Below are positions 9,417 to 18,550 of a stretch of DNA of 64,000 nt, in pieces (within the stretch, counting starts at the first letter, position 1; every line of letters starts with the position of its first letter). The stretch is from positions 20,528-84,527 of the forward strand of contig CACSIL010000005.1 of the NCBI GenBank assembly GCA_902705825.1, read 5' to 3'. A program made the position numbers and the translations under genes. Under the pieces are notes generated by a model, which saw only the letters and a list, made by a program, of their open reading frames with translations, was not told the origin of the DNA and did no database searches. This stretch comes from Halioglobus japonicus (GTDB lineage: Bacteria; Pseudomonadota; Gammaproteobacteria; Pseudomonadales; Halieaceae).

Positions 9417-11042
9417 ATGACTATGGATCAGCATAAGCGATGGCAATACAAACAGTTGCCGGTGAGCATTCTGACAACTTCGCTGCTTTTTGCAGCCGCC
9501 GGCTCACAGGCGCTTTCATTTCAGTTCGGTGATGATAAAGAGTGGGAACTCGACTGGGACACCAATGTAGCCTATACCGCGCAATTGCGAGTGGCCAAGC
9601 GAGATGACAATCAGTTTCGCTACCGGGATACGGGGAATCTGGAGGCCGACAGCAGGGCCTATGCGGTACTGATCAATGCCAACGACGGTGACAATAACTT
9701 TGATCGCGGTGATCTCGTACAGAATAAAGTCTCTGCCGTTACCGAGGTTGATCTGAGTTGGCGCAACCTGGGGTTGTTCGCTCGCGCGCGCACCTACTAC
9801 GATGAGGTATATGATCAGCATACTGAGTTGAGCCAGCAGGACTATCTCACATACAACAACAATACAAAATTCCCCAACGGCGACGCCTACTTTCGACAGT
9901 TTCCCGAGGGCACAGTCGACGAGCACCGGGATCGCCTGGAGATGCTGGATTACTTTCTGTATGCCAGTGGCGAGGCTTTCGGAGATCGCCTCTACAGTAT
10001 CAGGCTTGGCAGCCAGGTGATTAACTGGGGGGAGGCGACCTTCACCCAGGGAATTAACGGTTTGCAGAATCGTGCGGACCTGATCGCCCGCAACACACCC
10101 GGGGTGGAGGTCAAGGAGATTCTGTTACCGACCGGGGCAATATACGGTCAGATCGATTTGACCATAGACCTGACATTTGAAGCGTACTACCAGTACGAGT
10201 GGAAGAAAACAGAGCTCAATGGCGTAGGCAGTTATTTCAGCGATCGGGATTTTCTCGGTCCCGGTGCCAGAAACTTCCTGATTCCTATCGGTTCAAACCC
10301 CGACAGTATCACCGCAGTCCCGCGCACGGCGGATGACAGCGCGTCTGCCAGCGGCCAGTGGGGGGCAGCGCTGCACTGGATCGTGTTCGGTGACACAGAC
10401 CTCGGCCTTTACTATATCAATGCACACAGTAAGGCGCCTGCTTACCAGATCAACTATCCGGCGGGCGGCAACCCGCTGCCGGAGTCATACACGATCGTCT
10501 ACTTTGAGGATATTCAGGGGTATGCCGCCAGCTTCACCACCGTGCTGGGAATCACCAATGTTCAGGGTGAGGTGTCCTTCAAAACAGGTATGCCAGTCGT
10601 GCTTGAGAACGGTGATCCCGTCGAAGGCGATCTGGCATCCTATCAAATCGGCGGGTCCTATGTTTTCGAGCCCAATGCGCTGTGGGACGATGCCAATCTG
10701 ACATTCGAACTGGCGGGTGCGTACCTCACCTCACACGACAGCGGAGATTTGCTCTATGACGACAACGGTACTGTCGTCAACCTGCGTCTGGAACTGTCCT
10801 ACCTCAACCTGATGCCGGGCCTCGATCTGAAAGTGCCCATCTTCTTCCGGCGCGGCATGGACGGCAATATTCTGGAAAGTGAGATGGTGGAAGACTCATC
10901 GGCCGTCAATATCGAGTTCCAGTTTATCTATCTGAATAACTTCACGACGAAAATAGGTTACTCCAATTTTTTTGATGGCGGCGAAAACACCTACATCAAT
11001 GATCGCGACAATATTTCTCTCAACGTTTCATACAGCTTTTGA
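9417..11042 (+). CDS. DUF1302 family outer-membrane protein
   Basis: This 541-residue protein has a signal peptide ending near SQALSF and ends with Phe in an alternating aromatic strand (LNVSYSF), as outer-membrane beta-barrels do. The N-terminal WELDWDTNVAYTAQLR and later NWGEATF are typical of DUF1302. The ATG at 9417 has GAGG five bases upstream. An ATG two codons later is possible. The biochemical role is unknown. DUF1302 genes nearly always stand beside DUF1329 genes, as here (22 bases apart), and often beside MMPL-type RND permeases and lipid or sterol catabolic genes. An outer-membrane conduit for hydrophobic compounds is an inference. Confidence 0.88.
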   Translation: MTMDQHKRWQYKQLPVSILTTSLLFAAAGSQALSFQFGDDKEWELDWDTNVAYTAQLRVAKRDDNQFRYRDTGNLEADSRAYAVLINANDGDNNFDRGDLVQNKVSAVTEVDLSWRNLGLFARARTYYDEVYDQHTELSQQDYLTYNNNTKFPNGDAYFRQFPEGTVDEHRDRLEMLDYFLYASGEAFGDRLYSIRLGSQVINWGEATFTQGINGLQNRADLIARNTPGVEVKEILLPTGAIYGQIDLTIDLTFEAYYQYEWKKTELNGVGSYFSDRDFLGPGARNFLIPIGSNPDSITAVPRTADDSASASGQWGAALHWIVFGDTDLGLYYINAHSKAPAYQINYPAGGNPLPESYTIVYFEDIQGYAASFTTVLGITNVQGEVSFKTGMPVVLENGDPVEGDLASYQIGGSYVFEPNALWDDANLTFELAGAYLTSHDSGDLLYDDNGTVVNLRLELSYLNLMPGLDLKVPIFFRRGMDGNILESEMVEDSSAVNIEFQFIYLNNFTTKIGYSNFFDGGENTYINDRDNISLNVSYSF

Positions 11043-11064
11043 AATAACCAAGAGGGCAGGGAAG

Positions 11065-12453
11065 ATGCATCTAATCAGAAACAGCATAGTCGCCACGGCG
11101 CTGTCGGTACTGACTGTCAGTGCCATGGCAAAAATGTCGGCAGAGGATGTCGCTCGCCTGGGACAGGATCTGAACCCCATCGGTGGTATCAAGGCGGGAA
11201 GTGAGGATGGACTGCTACCCCAGTGGACGGGCTCGGTAGTCGGTCTGCCAAAAGGGCTGCAATGGGATGGACCGGGTACGCCCTATCCAAACCCCTGGCC
11301 GGATGAGAAGCCGCTATTTGTGATAACCAAAGACAACATGGCGCAGTACCAGGCGCGCTTGAGTCCGGGGCAGGTCGCTTTGTTCGATACCTATCCTGAT
11401 ACCTTCAGAATGCCGGTCTATCCGGGTCACAGGGATTTCGCCTTCTATCCAGAATTCTACGAGAAGGTTCTCTACAACGCACAGCACAGCGAACTGATCA
11501 ATGACGATGAGGGTATTCAGGGGTTCCTCGGTGGTGCAGCTTTTCCGGTGCCTTCGACAGGCCCGGAGGCTGTCTGGTTTACACGAACTACCGGCGCGAA
11601 CGAGACCATAGAAGGTGAATACAGCGACATCGCCGTCTTTCCCAATGGCACGAAATCCACGCGACGATCTAGGTTTCTACAGGAATCGCCTTACGCCAGT
11701 CGCAAGAACCCGATCGAAGCGGATTACGAGTATCCCAATCTTGGTGAGTTTGGTGGATACATTATGACCTATGTGACCGAGCCGGCCCGTGACAAGGGCC
11801 TTATTACCGCGGTTATCGAGCCGTATGATTACTCGAAGAATGCGCGCGAGGTATGGCGTTATCTGCCGGGTTCACGCCGGGTCCGGCGCGCGCCAACGGT
11901 GGGCTTTGATACGCCCGATGGCCCCGGTGGACTGAAAACAGTGGACGAGGTGCGCGGCTTTAACGGCTCCATGGAGCGCTTCGAGTGGAAGCTGTTGGGG
12001 CGCGAGGAAATCTTTATTCCCTATCATAACTATGACTTCGACGCGCCGGATATCTCCTATGAGGAATTGTTGACCAAGTTTCACGCCAACCCGGATTACA
12101 TGCGCTATGAACTCAGGCGAGTCTGGGTGGTTGAAGGTACGCTGCGCGATGGTGAGCGCCATATCTATGGCAAGCGACGTATCTACGTGGACGAAGACAC
12201 CGGCTTTACTGCAATCACCGAAAATTATGATGGCCGTGGTGAACTATGGAAGGTGGTATTGACCAACAACGTGTATGACTACGGTAGTCAGGGTTACGTG
12301 AGGCGTGCACAGATGTATCACGATCTGCGTGCCGGTGCCTATATCGCCGAGCGGGTGATCAATGACAGCGCGCCCATGCTCTATGATGTTAAGCCAATGA
12401 GGGGCCCGGGCTACTTCACGCCCAGCAATATCCGCAAGCTCGGTAAGCGTTGA
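11065..12453 (+). CDS. DUF1329 family periplasmic protein
   Basis: This is a 462-residue protein with a signal peptide (IVATALSVLTVSAMA) and the DUF1329 pattern AEDVARLGQDLNPIGGIKAGS at its start. Further family signatures are YLPGSRRVRRAPTVGFDTP and YGKRRIYVDEDTGF. The fold is thought to be LolB/LolA-like, which would suit binding of a lipidic ligand in the periplasm (inference). The open frame reaches back to 10972 inside the DUF1302 gene. The ATG at 11065 is preferred because it gives a proper signal peptide and follows AGGG. It is the last gene of the four-gene operon. Confidence 0.88.
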   Translation: MHLIRNSIVATALSVLTVSAMAKMSAEDVARLGQDLNPIGGIKAGSEDGLLPQWTGSVVGLPKGLQWDGPGTPYPNPWPDEKPLFVITKDNMAQYQARLSPGQVALFDTYPDTFRMPVYPGHRDFAFYPEFYEKVLYNAQHSELINDDEGIQGFLGGAAFPVPSTGPEAVWFTRTTGANETIEGEYSDIAVFPNGTKSTRRSRFLQESPYASRKNPIEADYEYPNLGEFGGYIMTYVTEPARDKGLITAVIEPYDYSKNAREVWRYLPGSRRVRRAPTVGFDTPDGPGGLKTVDEVRGFNGSMERFEWKLLGREEIFIPYHNYDFDAPDISYEELLTKFHANPDYMRYELRRVWVVEGTLRDGERHIYGKRRIYVDEDTGFTAITENYDGRGELWKVVLTNNVYDYGSQGYVRRAQMYHDLRAGAYIAERVINDSAPMLYDVKPMRGPGYFTPSNIRKLGKR

Positions 12454-12484
12454 TTACCCGATGATTCAGCGCCTACGGGATAAC

Positions 12485-12517
12485 GCCTGAAATGTATTTA
12501 TGGATATTTTTTCAGGC
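12485..12517. terminator. Bidirectional terminator between convergent genes
   Basis: An 8-bp inverted repeat (GCCTGAAA / TTTCAGGC) spans the gap between the DUF1329 gene and the convergent SnoaL-like gene. A T-run (ATTTTTT) leads into the right arm, and A/T-rich sequence fills the loop. The right arm overlaps the stop codon of the minus-strand gene. Confidence 0.5.
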
Positions 12518-12958
12518 TTTGATGGACAGCTGTGCGAATACCTGGGGAGCCGCGGCTGACTGCAACAGGATACCCGTATCCCAGGTTGCCCACTCAGCAA
12601 TGATTCTCCCGCTGTCGTCATGATGTGTGAGAGTGGTGCCGTCGATGGCCAGTTCCTCGCCGCTGTGCTCGTCCTGTCTGGCGTCACCAAACTCATCATA
12701 GACTCTGGTGATCCAGCGAGTGGCGACTTTATCCTCGGCAGAAAACTGGTCTTCTATGCTGAAAACCATATGATGAAAGACGCCTTTATAGATCGCGATG
12801 AAATGTTGGTAATCGGCAACGCCATGCAGGGCACCCAAATTCGGCATGGGGTGTGCCACAGCATTTTCTGCCACCAGGTCGGGCAGTAGCGACAGCTTGC
12901 CTTGTGTCCAGACTTCTTCCAGCAGACGGCGAACGATCAGCATATTTTTTTCAGACAT
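12512..12958 (-). CDS. SnoaL-like (NTF2-fold) protein
   Basis: This is a 148-residue protein of the SnoaL/ester-cyclase-like NTF2 fold. Visible signatures are NMLIVRRLLEEVWTQGKLS, HHMVFSIEDQF and VATRWITRVYDEFGD. The frame extends upstream to 12994, but the ATG at 12958 is chosen because GGAGAG lies seven bases before it. These proteins include polyketide cyclases, limonene-epoxide-hydrolase-like enzymes and many uncharacterised small-molecule-binding proteins, so no reaction can be assigned. It stands alone on the minus strand between two plus-strand transcription units. Confidence 0.8.
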   Translation of the reverse strand: MSEKNMLIVRRLLEEVWTQGKLSLLPDLVAENAVAHPMPNLGALHGVADYQHFIAIYKGVFHHMVFSIEDQFSAEDKVATRWITRVYDEFGDARQDEHSGEELAIDGTTLTHHDDSGRIIAEWATWDTGILLQSAAAPQVFAQLSIKA

Positions 12959-13190
12959 GGCTGTACTCTCCATTAGCAATGTCGGCGCTTTCATGCTGTT
13001 TGCTTAAGCAGATGAAGGGCGTCGTTGAAGGTATCGTAGTTCAGCCAGGGCCATATGGCTAGCAACCCGGCAAAAATTGCTTCATGCCTGCTGCCATATG
13101 GAAAGTTCAACGTACGGATGCTATACATAGGCCGGGAATTGTCCCGGCATGTTGTTTAACAAGCTGATGCAGATTGGGAGAAGCAAAGGA

Positions 13191-15362
13191 ATGACCAAAA
13201 CACAGCCCGCTTTCTTTACAGACCTCGAGGAAAGCGTGGATGCACTGCTTGCCAAGGTCGGGAAGAAGGTCGTTATAGCCGGCGGCTTCGGACGGCCCAT
13301 TCATATCTTCAATGCGTTGTTTCGACGCGCACAGGCAGACCCCAGTATAGAGCTGACAATCATTACCGGGGTATCTTTCAGTCGCCCCAAGGGCAGTAGT
13401 GATCTGGAGCGACGGTTTCTGGAGCCTTTTGTAGACAGGGTGTTTGGGAATCTGCCGGAGCTTGACTATGTCGAGCCCTACCAGAAGGGCCGCTTGCCAG
13501 AGAATATAGAGATTGTTGAACTGTTTCTCCAGGCGGGCACCTATCTGGGAAACAAGCATGCCCAGCAAAATTTCGTTTACAGCAACTTCACCCACTGGCT
13601 GAGAGACATGATCGAACAGGGGTGCAATGTGTTCAGCCAGATGATCGCCAAGCGTGAGATAGACGGCGAGATGGCCTACAGTATGAGCCACGATGCCTAT
13701 GCGCTGGATATCCTGCCGCGATTGCAGACACTGCGCGAGGAGGGCAAGCAGATCGCTGTCATTGCACAGGTGAATGATCAACTGCCGTTCATGTACAACG
13801 ACGCGATCATACCGGTTGAAACCTACGATATTATTCTCGATGACCCCCAGTACAACCATACTCTACTGGGGCCGCCTTCCCCCTCGGTAGATACAACAGA
13901 CTACATGATTGGCCTGAATGCCAGCAGTCTACTGCCCGATGGTGGCACTTTGCAGGTGGGTATCGGTTCGCTGGGTGATGCGATCACCTACGGCTGCATC
14001 CTGCGCCACGAGCACAACAGGCAATACACCGATGTGCTTGCCGAGTTGGGTATAACAGAGCGCTTTGGTGAGATTGTCGATCGCGTTGGAGGAACCGGGC
14101 CGTTCGACAGAGGCTTATACGGTGCCACTGAAATGTTTGCCGATGGCTTTCGCCACCTCCTCAATCACAACATATTGAAGCGGGCGGTGTACGATCATAT
14201 CGGTCTACAGCGGCTTGTTAACGCAGGGCAAATCGATCCTGTCGTCACCACAGATTCCCTTGCTGTACTACATAAAGAGGGGCTTGTGTCCGCCCGGTTA
14301 TCGTCCGGTGATCTCGCTTTTCTGCAAAAATATGGCTTTTTCAAGGAGACGGTTACGCTTGAAAATGGCGTGCTGCACTGCGGCGATGGTACTGAGATTG
14401 AAGCTGATTTGGGTGACGCAGCAACACTGGAATCAATAGGCCAGCATTGCATGGGAGAGACACTCAAGGGTGGCATTGTGTTGCATGCCGGGTTCTTTCT
14501 GGGCCCGCAGGCGATGTACCAGCAACTGGAGAATATGCCTGAGGCCGATGCACTGAAAATTTGCATGACGGACATAGCATTCGTAAACCAATTGTATGGC
14601 TGCGAGGAGCTGGCCCGTCTGCAGCGACATGACGCACGCTTTATGAATACCTCGATCATGATCACGCTGCTTGGCGCGGCGTGTTCAGATGGCCTCGAAG
14701 ACGGGCGCAAGATAAGCGGCGTTGGCGGTCAGTATAATTTTGTGGCGATGGCACATGCTTTGCACGACGCCCGCTCTGTGCTGATGTGTCGCAGCACACG
14801 CACAAAGAATGGCGAGGTCACATCGAATATAGTGTGGAATTATGGCCATACCACGATTCCGGCTCATCTTCGCGATATTGTCATCACGGAATACGGTATT
14901 GCGATGCTGCGTGGGCAGCGCGAAAAAGATGTGATCGCCCGTATGCTCAATATTGCTGACTCGCGCTTCCAGCCGCATTTGCTGGAGCAGGCGAAGCGTG
15001 TTGGCAAAATACCTGCTGACTATGAAATCCCGCCAGAGTTCTGCAATAATTTTCCCGAGAGGCTGGAGCGTGTCGCCTCCCGACTGCGGCCAGAGGGGCT
15101 CTTTCCGGCGTGCCCATTCGGCAGCGATTTTACCTCAGAGGAACTGGTTCTGGCAGGCGTGCTGCAAAGTCTGAAGACCAAAATGGGTTCACGTCGTACG
15201 CTGTTCAAAACGCTGGCAGGTGCAGTGGGCGCTGTCGGCGTGCCTCCTGCGGCGGCGCTGCCGTATCTTGCGCGAATGGGCCTTGATGAGCCCGGCGATA
15301 TCAAGGAGACGGCCTTTCAAAAGCTGATACTCGCTGAGCTTAAAGAGCTTGGCTATATCTAA
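13191..15362 (+). CDS. Acetyl-CoA hydrolase/CoA-transferase family protein (long form)
   Basis: This is a ~723-residue protein of the acetyl-CoA hydrolase/4-hydroxybutyrate CoA-transferase superfamily. The N-terminal half holds the first CoA-transferase domain (VVIAGGFGRPIHIFNALF). The C-terminal part carries the family signatures GVGGQYNFVAMAHAL, TSNIVWNYGHTTIPAHLRDI and VITEYGIAMLRGQ. At over 700 residues it is longer than the ~430-500-residue enzymes acting on acetate or butyrate, matching a less-studied long subfamily. It should transfer or hydrolyse CoA from an acyl-CoA, substrate unknown. The start is placed at ATG 13191. Upstream in-frame starts at 13149 and 13167 cannot be excluded. 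Its stop lies four bases from that of the convergent fusion gene. Confidence 0.82.
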   Translation: MTKTQPAFFTDLEESVDALLAKVGKKVVIAGGFGRPIHIFNALFRRAQADPSIELTIITGVSFSRPKGSSDLERRFLEPFVDRVFGNLPELDYVEPYQKGRLPENIEIVELFLQAGTYLGNKHAQQNFVYSNFTHWLRDMIEQGCNVFSQMIAKREIDGEMAYSMSHDAYALDILPRLQTLREEGKQIAVIAQVNDQLPFMYNDAIIPVETYDIILDDPQYNHTLLGPPSPSVDTTDYMIGLNASSLLPDGGTLQVGIGSLGDAITYGCILRHEHNRQYTDVLAELGITERFGEIVDRVGGTGPFDRGLYGATEMFADGFRHLLNHNILKRAVYDHIGLQRLVNAGQIDPVVTTDSLAVLHKEGLVSARLSSGDLAFLQKYGFFKETVTLENGVLHCGDGTEIEADLGDAATLESIGQHCMGETLKGGIVLHAGFFLGPQAMYQQLENMPEADALKICMTDIAFVNQLYGCEELARLQRHDARFMNTSIMITLLGAACSDGLEDGRKISGVGGQYNFVAMAHALHDARSVLMCRSTRTKNGEVTSNIVWNYGHTTIPAHLRDIVITEYGIAMLRGQREKDVIARMLNIADSRFQPHLLEQAKRVGKIPADYEIPPEFCNNFPERLERVASRLRPEGLFPACPFGSDFTSEELVLAGVLQSLKTKMGSRRTLFKTLAGAVGAVGVPPAAALPYLARMGLDEPGDIKETAFQKLILAELKELGYI

Positions 15363-15366
15363 TTAC

Positions 15367-18300
15367 TCACGATGGTTGCGCTGGCGAAAGTTCGGCTAAC
15401 ATGTGTTTGCGCAACACTTTGCCGTTTCGGGTTCTGGGGAATTCGCGGTAAAAATGCACCCGTTTGGGTGCTTTGTAGCGGGCGAGTTTATCGTTACCGA
15501 AATCAAGAATGTCCTGCGCGGTGACGGTCGCATCCGGATTGGCGATGACACACACGCTCACCAGAATCTTGTCCTTTTCCACCATCTCACCCAGCGCCAC
15601 GCAATCACTCACGCCAGGGTGCGTTTTTATTACGCGCTCTATCTCATGTGGTGATACGCGGTAACCAAAGGTATTGATAATGTCGTCTTTGCGTCCGACA
15701 AACCAGATATAGCCATCTTCATCAATGCGGGCGTAGTCGCCGGTTAAAAAATATCCCCCGCTGCGCGACTTTGCCGTTTCCTGTGGCAACTGCCAGTAGC
15801 CCAGAAATAAGCCGGGGTCAGAGTCCTTGATCGCAATCATACCTTCCTCACCCGCTTTGACGGGCTGTCGGTGTTCGTCCAGTAACTCGACCTCATGGCC
15901 TGGCTGGATAAACCCGGCGGCACCGGGGCGAATAGGGCGCTCGGTGTTTTGGGAGATGTAATAGGAACATTCACTCATGCCAATGGCTTCGTAAATATCC
16001 ATGCCAAATCGCTCTCGCCACAGGAACAACATTTCATCACTGAGGTGTTCTCCGGCACTCATACAATGGCGCAGTGAAGGTACATCCGCCCCGGTGGATT
16101 CTGTCTTCTGCAGGATCTGGCGGTAGATGGTGGGCACGCCGATAAAAATCGTGCAGTCGTGCTTTTTTATGAGCCGCATCCAGACTGATGCATCGCTTTT
16201 CCCCTCATGGACAACCACCGTATGCCCGTGGCACAGTGGGTCCATCAGCCCGGTGCCGAGCACGTAAGTCCAGTTAAACTTACCCGAGTGCAGAATCCTG
16301 TCACCTTCTTTAAAGTCAAACCAGAAGTGGCTGGCAGGCTGGCGGCCGAGCAGCGAGCGATGCGCGTGTAGAACGCCTTTCGGGTACCCTGTTGTGCCGG
16401 AAGTGTAGACCAGATAGGCGGGGTCATCCGGGGAGCTGGTGACTATCGTGTCGTCAACGGGGCTGCCGGCAAGCAGGGTTTGTAGATCAAGAACCTGTAT
16501 CCCCGGGCAGTCAATATCATCAGGCATCTCGCCTGGCCCCGCCAGAAGAATAGTTTCCAGGTCGCTGTTCTCATCCACAATGGGGCGTAGCTCTGACCAC
16601 ATGGATTTGTGGGTAACAAGCACCTTTGCACCGGAGTCTTTTGCCAGATAAGCGACTTCCGGTGTCGATAACAGGGTCGATGTTGGGACAGCCACAGCGC
16701 CGTACTTCAGGCAGCCAAAAAAGCTCACAGGGTAGTCCACGGAGTTTGGCAGGCGAATCAGCACTCGGTCACCGCAGCTGATGCCCAGTTGCCCCAGCGC
16801 ATGCACGAACTGGCCGCTCAGCGAATCCAGCGTCCGATAGCTTAATTCCGATGAGCCCAGCTGGTCGTCCTCGATAACAAGGGCCGTTTTTTCCCCGTGG
16901 TTCTGTTCTATATGTCGGCGCACGCAAGCGTAGGCAATATTGAATTTTTCGGGCAGATGCCACTGCCAGCCCTCAACGGTCTGAGTGAGCAGTTCGTCGA
17001 ATCTATGTGGGTTGCTTCTGTTCAGGATGTCCGCAACAGGCTTGCCAGCCTCGGTGCGCGATCTCAATATGTGCAGGCTCTGGGCTAATTGCGCAGTGAT
17101 CTGTGGGTTGTTGATCAGGTCGTCGCCAAAAATACTGGTAATACTCAAAAACCCGCTGACGACCTTGCTGGTATCGTCATCCTGCAGCACCGCCAGTTGT
17201 GAAAATTCCGCCGCCAGTGGGTCCACAATCTCCCGGCCTGTTTTCAGCGCACGGCAAATGAATTCAAACCAACAGGCCAGCGCCAGGCACAGGCCGCCAG
17301 TGGGGCGCGCAAGCCTCAGGTTGTCTCTGATAATGGGCAGTATCCGCATCTGAATCTTCTGCGATCCATCCCAGGCGATTTGTGCCAGCTGGTGCTGAAT
17401 TTCGGGATTCAGGAAACGGGTAATAATTTCCCTGCTGTACGTCTTTATATCCAGTTGTGTTGGTGCGTTAAACGATCCAATGATCTCGTTGTGCGATAAA
17501 TCTGTAATGAACTGTTGAAACCTGGGGTCACTGGTTACCTCGTAAACCGTCTTAAAGCCATCCAGCAAGCCGGAGTAAGCCAGGGTAGAGTGCAGACAAT
17601 TCAGTAGACGCAATTTGGCTTTCTCGAAACCCTCGACGTCGTCGGTGAATACAACGCCGACATCCTCCCAGTTCGGTCTGTCGCCGCTCCAGTTATCCTC
17701 TATCACCCACTGGGTAAATTCTTCACGTTGCACAGGCCAGTTGTCCTGTGCGCCTATTGCAGTGGAGACTGAGGCGATTGTGTAGTCCTCCGTTTTCGGT
17801 GTGATGCTATCCACCATGGAGTTCGGAAACGCCACATTGTCAGTGATCCAGTCAGCTAACCCCTTATCGATTAGCAGGGCATAATCCAGCACCGATCTTT
17901 GCAGTTTGTCGCCATTGCCGGAAACATTGTCACAACTGAGTACCGTAAAGGCCGCTGTGCCTGTGTCTCGTCGCAGTCTCATTCCCTCAACCAGAAAGCC
18001 GATTGCACTTTGCGGCTGACGTGGGGTGCGCAGGTCCGCTGCAATATCCGGGTGTTCCAGGTCCAGAGTGCCCTGAGCATTCAGGCAATAACCTTTTTCC
18101 GTGATAGTTAGGGAAACAATTTTGGTGGTGTCTGCAGTTAAGCGCTTGAGAATGGCTTCGCTCTGTTCGCCTGCGACCAGAATTTCCTGGATAGCACCTA
18201 TTATCTGGTAGCGGGGTGTCGTATCTCGTATCGCAAGCGTGTAGAGATAATCCTGCGTCGAGAGAACATCTCTCGCAGCGCTGCTGCGCAAAGATACGCC

Positions 18301-18486
18301 ACAAATACCCCAGTCCCCGCCGGACTGATTCATCGCGTTCTCCGTGTAGACAGCCTGATGCGCGCGATGAAAAGCGCCCGGTCCAATGTGCACAATGCCT
18401 ATACCGGTATTCTTGCGGTCGTAGCGGGGCGTTGCGATGGTTTGCTGATGTTGTAACTCAACAAGATACTCTGTCGATAGTTTCAT
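15367..18486 (-). CDS. Fusion: fructuronate reductase (UxuB/mannitol dehydrogenase family) + acyl-CoA ligase
   Basis: This 1039-residue open frame joins two complete enzymes. Residues 1 to about 480 are a long-chain polyol dehydrogenase with the NAD-binding loop (GIVHIGPGAFHRAHQ, ~30-43) and the catalytic Lys291, Asn296 and His299 in KLRLLNCLHSTLAY. In this gene context it should reduce fructuronate to mannonate (UxuB). Residues ~495-1039 are an AMP-forming ligase that begins like a stand-alone enzyme (WHLPEKFNIAYACV). It carries the P-loop TSGTTGYPKG (695-704), the adenylation motif YEAIGMSE, the hinge region TGDYARIDEDGYIWFVGRKD and the catalytic Lys1023 (TRNGKVLRKH). No stop or Met separates them. 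The ligase resembles benzoate/medium-chain acyl-CoA ligases, substrate unknown. The gene follows kdgK by 64 bases and is probably its operon partner. Confidence 0.9.
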   Translation of the reverse strand: MKLSTEYLVELQHQQTIATPRYDRKNTGIGIVHIGPGAFHRAHQAVYTENAMNQSGGDWGICGVSLRSSAARDVLSTQDYLYTLAIRDTTPRYQIIGAIQEILVAGEQSEAILKRLTADTTKIVSLTITEKGYCLNAQGTLDLEHPDIAADLRTPRQPQSAIGFLVEGMRLRRDTGTAAFTVLSCDNVSGNGDKLQRSVLDYALLIDKGLADWITDNVAFPNSMVDSITPKTEDYTIASVSTAIGAQDNWPVQREEFTQWVIEDNWSGDRPNWEDVGVVFTDDVEGFEKAKLRLLNCLHSTLAYSGLLDGFKTVYEVTSDPRFQQFITDLSHNEIIGSFNAPTQLDIKTYSREIITRFLNPEIQHQLAQIAWDGSQKIQMRILPIIRDNLRLARPTGGLCLALACWFEFICRALKTGREIVDPLAAEFSQLAVLQDDDTSKVVSGFLSITSIFGDDLINNPQITAQLAQSLHILRSRTEAGKPVADILNRSNPHRFDELLTQTVEGWQWHLPEKFNIAYACVRRHIEQNHGEKTALVIEDDQLGSSELSYRTLDSLSGQFVHALGQLGISCGDRVLIRLPNSVDYPVSFFGCLKYGAVAVPTSTLLSTPEVAYLAKDSGAKVLVTHKSMWSELRPIVDENSDLETILLAGPGEMPDDIDCPGIQVLDLQTLLAGSPVDDTIVTSSPDDPAYLVYTSGTTGYPKGVLHAHRSLLGRQPASHFWFDFKEGDRILHSGKFNWTYVLGTGLMDPLCHGHTVVVHEGKSDASVWMRLIKKHDCTIFIGVPTIYRQILQKTESTGADVPSLRHCMSAGEHLSDEMLFLWRERFGMDIYEAIGMSECSYYISQNTERPIRPGAAGFIQPGHEVELLDEHRQPVKAGEEGMIAIKDSDPGLFLGYWQLPQETAKSRSGGYFLTGDYARIDEDGYIWFVGRKDDIINTFGYRVSPHEIERVIKTHPGVSDCVALGEMVEKDKILVSVCVIANPDATVTAQDILDFGNDKLARYKAPKRVHFYREFPRTRNGKVLRKHMLAELSPAQPS

Positions 18487-18550
18487 TTCGCTGTTCGGGC
18501 CTGTTCAAACTGATCCGGGAAGCCCACAACGGGCTTTTCTGAATTTTGTC

